Assembly: GCA_023134675.1 (NCBI GenBank)
Contig: JAGLUQ010000057.1
Span: forward strand, 1-6,533
Length of the DNA stretch: 6,533 bases
Origin: Candidatus Aenigmatarchaeota archaeon
GTDB lineage: Archaea; EX4484-52; GLR71
Reading direction: 5' to 3'
Positions 5,029 to 6,533 of this stretch are shown here, one piece after another (the first letter of the stretch is position 1; every line of letters starts with the position of its first letter). A model generated the notes under the pieces. It was not told the DNA's origin. It did no database searches and saw only the letters and a list, made by a program, of their open reading frames with translations. The position numbers and the translations under genes were made by a program.

Positions 5029-5676
5029 ATGGCACGGATGAATGAACATGATTCAAAGAAGCTGTTCTCAAAGTATGGAATATCTGTCACAAAGGAGATC
5101 GTTGCAAAAGACAAGCATGAAGCGATGGCTTATTCCGGCAAGATCGGTTACCCTGTCGTCATGAAAGTGCTTTCTTCTGATATCGTGCACAAGACGGATG
5201 TGGGTGGCGTGGTGCTTAACATACATAATCCTGAAGATGCAGGCCGCGCCTATGACCTTATTATTGAGAATGTTAAGGGGCACTGTTCTCATGCGAAAAT
5301 TGATGGAGTCCTTGTGGAAGAGCAGGTTAAAGGGCATGAGCTTATAGTTGGTGCGAAGATGGATCCGCAGTTCGGGCCTGTGTTGATGGTAGGTATTGGC
5401 GGGATATTTGTAGAGGTCATGAAAGATGTATCTTTTCGGGTTGTGCCTATAACGGAGAAGGATGCGGATGAGATGCTTCATGAGCTCAAAGCGTTTTCTG
5501 TTCTTGAAGGTGTGCGCGGGAAGCCTGCGGCAAATCTTAAAAAGATAAGGTCTGCGCTTTTAGGCGTGTCAAAGCTTCTTAAAGACAATCCTCAGATCCA
5601 GGAACTGGATATCAATCCTTTGGTTGTTGACGGTAAGCGTGCTGTTGCGGCGGATGCGAGGATAATTGTTTCGTGA
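5029..5676 (+). CDS. acdB: ADP-forming acetyl/acyl-CoA synthetase, beta subunit (ATP-grasp)
   Basis: This 215-residue ATP-grasp protein matches the beta subunit of archaeal ADP-forming acyl-CoA synthetase, close to the usual length of about 230. The enzyme converts acyl-CoA, ADP and phosphate to the acid, CoA and ATP, the main substrate-level phosphorylation step in archaeal sugar and peptide fermentation. Visible features are K46 in VVMKVLS (nucleotide binding), the SDIVHKTDVGGVV loop with H54 (49-61), the VEEQVKGHELIVGAK strand (97-110), the FGPVLMVGIGGIFVEV glycine motif (115-130), and ELDINPLVV (192-200) with acidic and Asn residues suited to Mg-ATP. The conserved histidine in HK(S/T)D has been proposed to relay phosphate from the alpha-subunit histidine. 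The alpha subunit, which carries the CoA-binding domain, is absent from the window. It is probably cotranscribed with the retropepsin-like gene. The ATG at 5029 lacks a good Shine-Dalgarno site; an ATG at 5038 is possible. Confidence 0.92.
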   Translation: MARMNEHDSKKLFSKYGISVTKEIVAKDKHEAMAYSGKIGYPVVMKVLSSDIVHKTDVGGVVLNIHNPEDAGRAYDLIIENVKGHCSHAKIDGVLVEEQVKGHELIVGAKMDPQFGPVLMVGIGGIFVEVMKDVSFRVVPITEKDADEMLHELKAFSVLEGVRGKPAANLKKIRSALLGVSKLLKDNPQIQELDINPLVVDGKRAVAADARIIVS

Positions 5677-5680
5677 TAGA

Positions 5681-5690
5681 TATTTTTTAT
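5681..5690 (+). terminator. T-tract after the acyl-CoA synthetase gene
   Basis: TATTTTTTAT starts five bases after the stop codon and includes six T's in a row. There is no G/C-rich hairpin. A T-tract of this kind is sufficient for archaeal RNA polymerase to stop. Confidence 0.45.
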
Positions 5691-5735
5691 TGGTTATTTA
5701 AGGTTCTTTAAATGAAAGCCTGATTTATAATTTTT

Positions 5736-5755
5736 CTTAAAAATACTTAAAAATG
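5736..5755. repeat. 10-bp tandem repeat
   Basis: CTTAAAAATA is followed at once by CTTAAAAATG, two copies differing in the last base. It lies in a very A/T-rich stretch between the acyl-CoA synthetase gene and the candidate promoter of the last gene. One helical turn per copy would suit a pair of binding sites on one face of the DNA, but low complexity may be enough to explain it. Confidence 0.35.
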
Positions 5756-5780
5756 ATTTATTAACTGTTTTTTAATAATG

Positions 5781-5790
5781 TTTTATAAAG
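5781..5790 (+). promoter_or_regulatory. Candidate TATA box for the last gene
   Basis: TTTTATAAAG is the best TATA-like sequence upstream of the gene at 5873. It would place the transcript start near 5811-5815 and leave a leader of about 60 bases that contains the hairpin at 5824-5845. A weaker ACTTTTAGG at 5844-5852 has leaderless spacing instead. Confidence 0.4.
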
Positions 5791-5823
5791 TTCACACTAG
5801 TTAGTAGGGACACAGAGTGTGGG

Positions 5824-5845
5824 GTTTCTTGGGAGTCAAGAGAAC
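5824..5845 (+). repeat. Hairpin in the probable leader of the last gene
   Basis: GTTTCTTG (5824-5831) pairs with CAAGA plus AAC (5837-5845, one bulged G) around a GGAGT loop. The loop sequence resembles a Shine-Dalgarno site but is too far from the start codon to serve it. It is a candidate regulatory leader structure. Confidence 0.35.
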
Positions 5846-5872
5846 TTTTAGGACAAGAAGTTTGTGATAAAA

Positions 5873-6533
5873 ATGATGCAATACATGGCAGGAAATCGGT
5901 TTCAGGAAAGAGTATTCGGGAAAATAAACCCGCTTCTAAAAAACAAAGGGGTTGACCCTTTGACAGAAAAAGATATAAATGTATATAGGAGCAGGGTAGG
6001 GGATGTTTGTTATGGAAGCGGGTTAGATGATGCTTTGGAAATTCTCTCAAAAGTAGGAAGAAAGAAGGATGCTAACTGGCTGGTTTTTTCAAAATTCTCT
6101 ACGACAGGATCTAATAATTACTTATGGAAACCTGGCAATTCCTTTAAAAATGCGCTGAAATTATTTGTAGAATATGGAGACCAAGATTTGCTGCCCCAGA
6201 TATCGAAAATAGCGCAGGATAAAGGGTACGATGACTTTGCCTGCATGGCAGCGTATGAATCAAATGATGAAAATCTCATAAAAAGCCTTGCAGACAGAAG
6301 GCTTGAACAGCTGTTAAGGATTACGCCGGAGGATGATGTTTATTCTGACAATAATGCTCCCTTATGGGCAATGAAGCTTTTCGAGAAGGCAAAGGAAACA
6401 AAAGGCCTGGAAACAATAAGGGATTGGTTTCTAGCCAATAGCAGTTATCATTCGGCATTGAGACCTGCGGGAAGGAAATTCAAGATTGATGGGAGACAGT
6501 CAGACCTGAACCGGGCGGCTGCGTTTTTTGCAA
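5873..6533 (+). CDS. Unrecognised, probably alpha-helical protein, 3' end outside window
   Basis: The frame is open from 5852 to the right edge and gives 220 residues from the ATG at 5873. I recognise no family. The sequence looks like helix pairs: ALEILSKVGRKKDANWLVF (54-72), ALKLFVEYGDQDLLPQISKI (94-113), and segments at 132-150, 162-178 and 178-189. The motif AL-x-x-(L/F)-x-x-x-G-x-x-D recurs loosely, as in TPR- or HEAT-like solenoids, but no strict repeat can be read. It has no signal peptide, membrane segment or catalytic signature. The start is uncertain: a GTG at 5864 and ATGs at 5876 and 5885 share the frame, and none has a good Shine-Dalgarno site. It lies on the same strand as the acyl-CoA synthetase gene but 196 bases away behind its own candidate promoter, so it is probably a separate unit. 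Confidence 0.7.
   Translation, partial: MMQYMAGNRFQERVFGKINPLLKNKGVDPLTEKDINVYRSRVGDVCYGSGLDDALEILSKVGRKKDANWLVFSKFSTTGSNNYLWKPGNSFKNALKLFVEYGDQDLLPQISKIAQDKGYDDFACMAAYESNDENLIKSLADRRLEQLLRITPEDDVYSDNNAPLWAMKLFEKAKETKGLETIRDWFLANSSYHSALRPAGRKFKIDGRQSDLNRAAAFFA

Noticed and set aside
5068..5481. Minus-strand 137-codon frame
   Set aside because: Antisense to the well-conserved acyl-CoA synthetase beta subunit; His/Arg-rich shadow.
5803..5955. Alternative plus-strand frame overlapping the start of the last gene
   Set aside because: It has no start codon and ends in TGA early, whereas the chosen frame stays open for 220 codons.
5772..6050. Minus-strand 92-codon frame
   Set aside because: Antisense to the start of the last gene and its leader, with no promoter or family features.

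Overview
The window looks archaeal. Most genes have an A/T-rich TATA-like element about 21-33 bp before the start codon. Several starts appear leaderless or nearly so, and intergenic regions carry T-tracts. The recognisable families are common in archaea: a COG2108-type radical SAM protein, archaeal-style M29 aminopeptidases, a COG4067-type retropepsin-like protein and the beta subunit of ADP-forming acyl-CoA synthetase. A euryarchaeal or DPANN-type genome is plausible, but I cannot place it more precisely. There is no mobile element, CRISPR array, tRNA or rRNA.

Layout. (1) 1-375, minus: the first 125 residues of a radical SAM protein that runs off the left edge. (2) 376-795: a promoter region holding a 12-bp TATA-like sequence twice, exactly 30 bp apart. 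It is followed by a small reading frame that appears split by a 1-base frameshift (470-639) and then a gene-poor stretch with two hairpins. (3) 796-951, plus: a 51-residue zinc-ribbon microprotein closed by a hairpin/T-tract terminator. (4) 1032-1940, plus: an HhH-GPD DNA glycosylase/lyase-like protein with a leaderless-type promoter, ending convergently with the next group. (5) 4535-2001, minus: a three-gene operon of two paralogous M29 aminopeptidase T-like genes flanking a 128-residue protein I do not recognise. (6) 4612-5676, plus, divergent from the operon: a DTG-motif retropepsin-like protein and, 6 bases later, the ATP-grasp beta subunit of an ADP-forming acyl-CoA synthetase. No alpha subunit is present. 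(7) 5677-5872: an A/T-rich intergenic region with a candidate promoter, a 10-bp tandem repeat and a leader hairpin. (8) 5873-6533, plus: the first 220 residues of an unrecognised, probably helical protein that runs off the right edge.

How the genes may work together (inference): the M29 peptidases would release amino acids from peptides, and ADP-forming acyl-CoA synthetase makes ATP from the acyl-CoAs that arise when amino acids are fermented. The divergent cluster at 2001-5676 may therefore serve peptide catabolism. The retropepsin-like protein is the least explained member. Its family is known next to a different ATP-grasp enzyme (RimK-type), so its pairing with an acyl-CoA synthetase beta subunit deserves a look. 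No clearly new system can be claimed. The best candidates for something undescribed are the protein inside the M29 operon, the retropepsin/ATP-grasp pair, and the small frameshifted gene with its duplicated promoter element.
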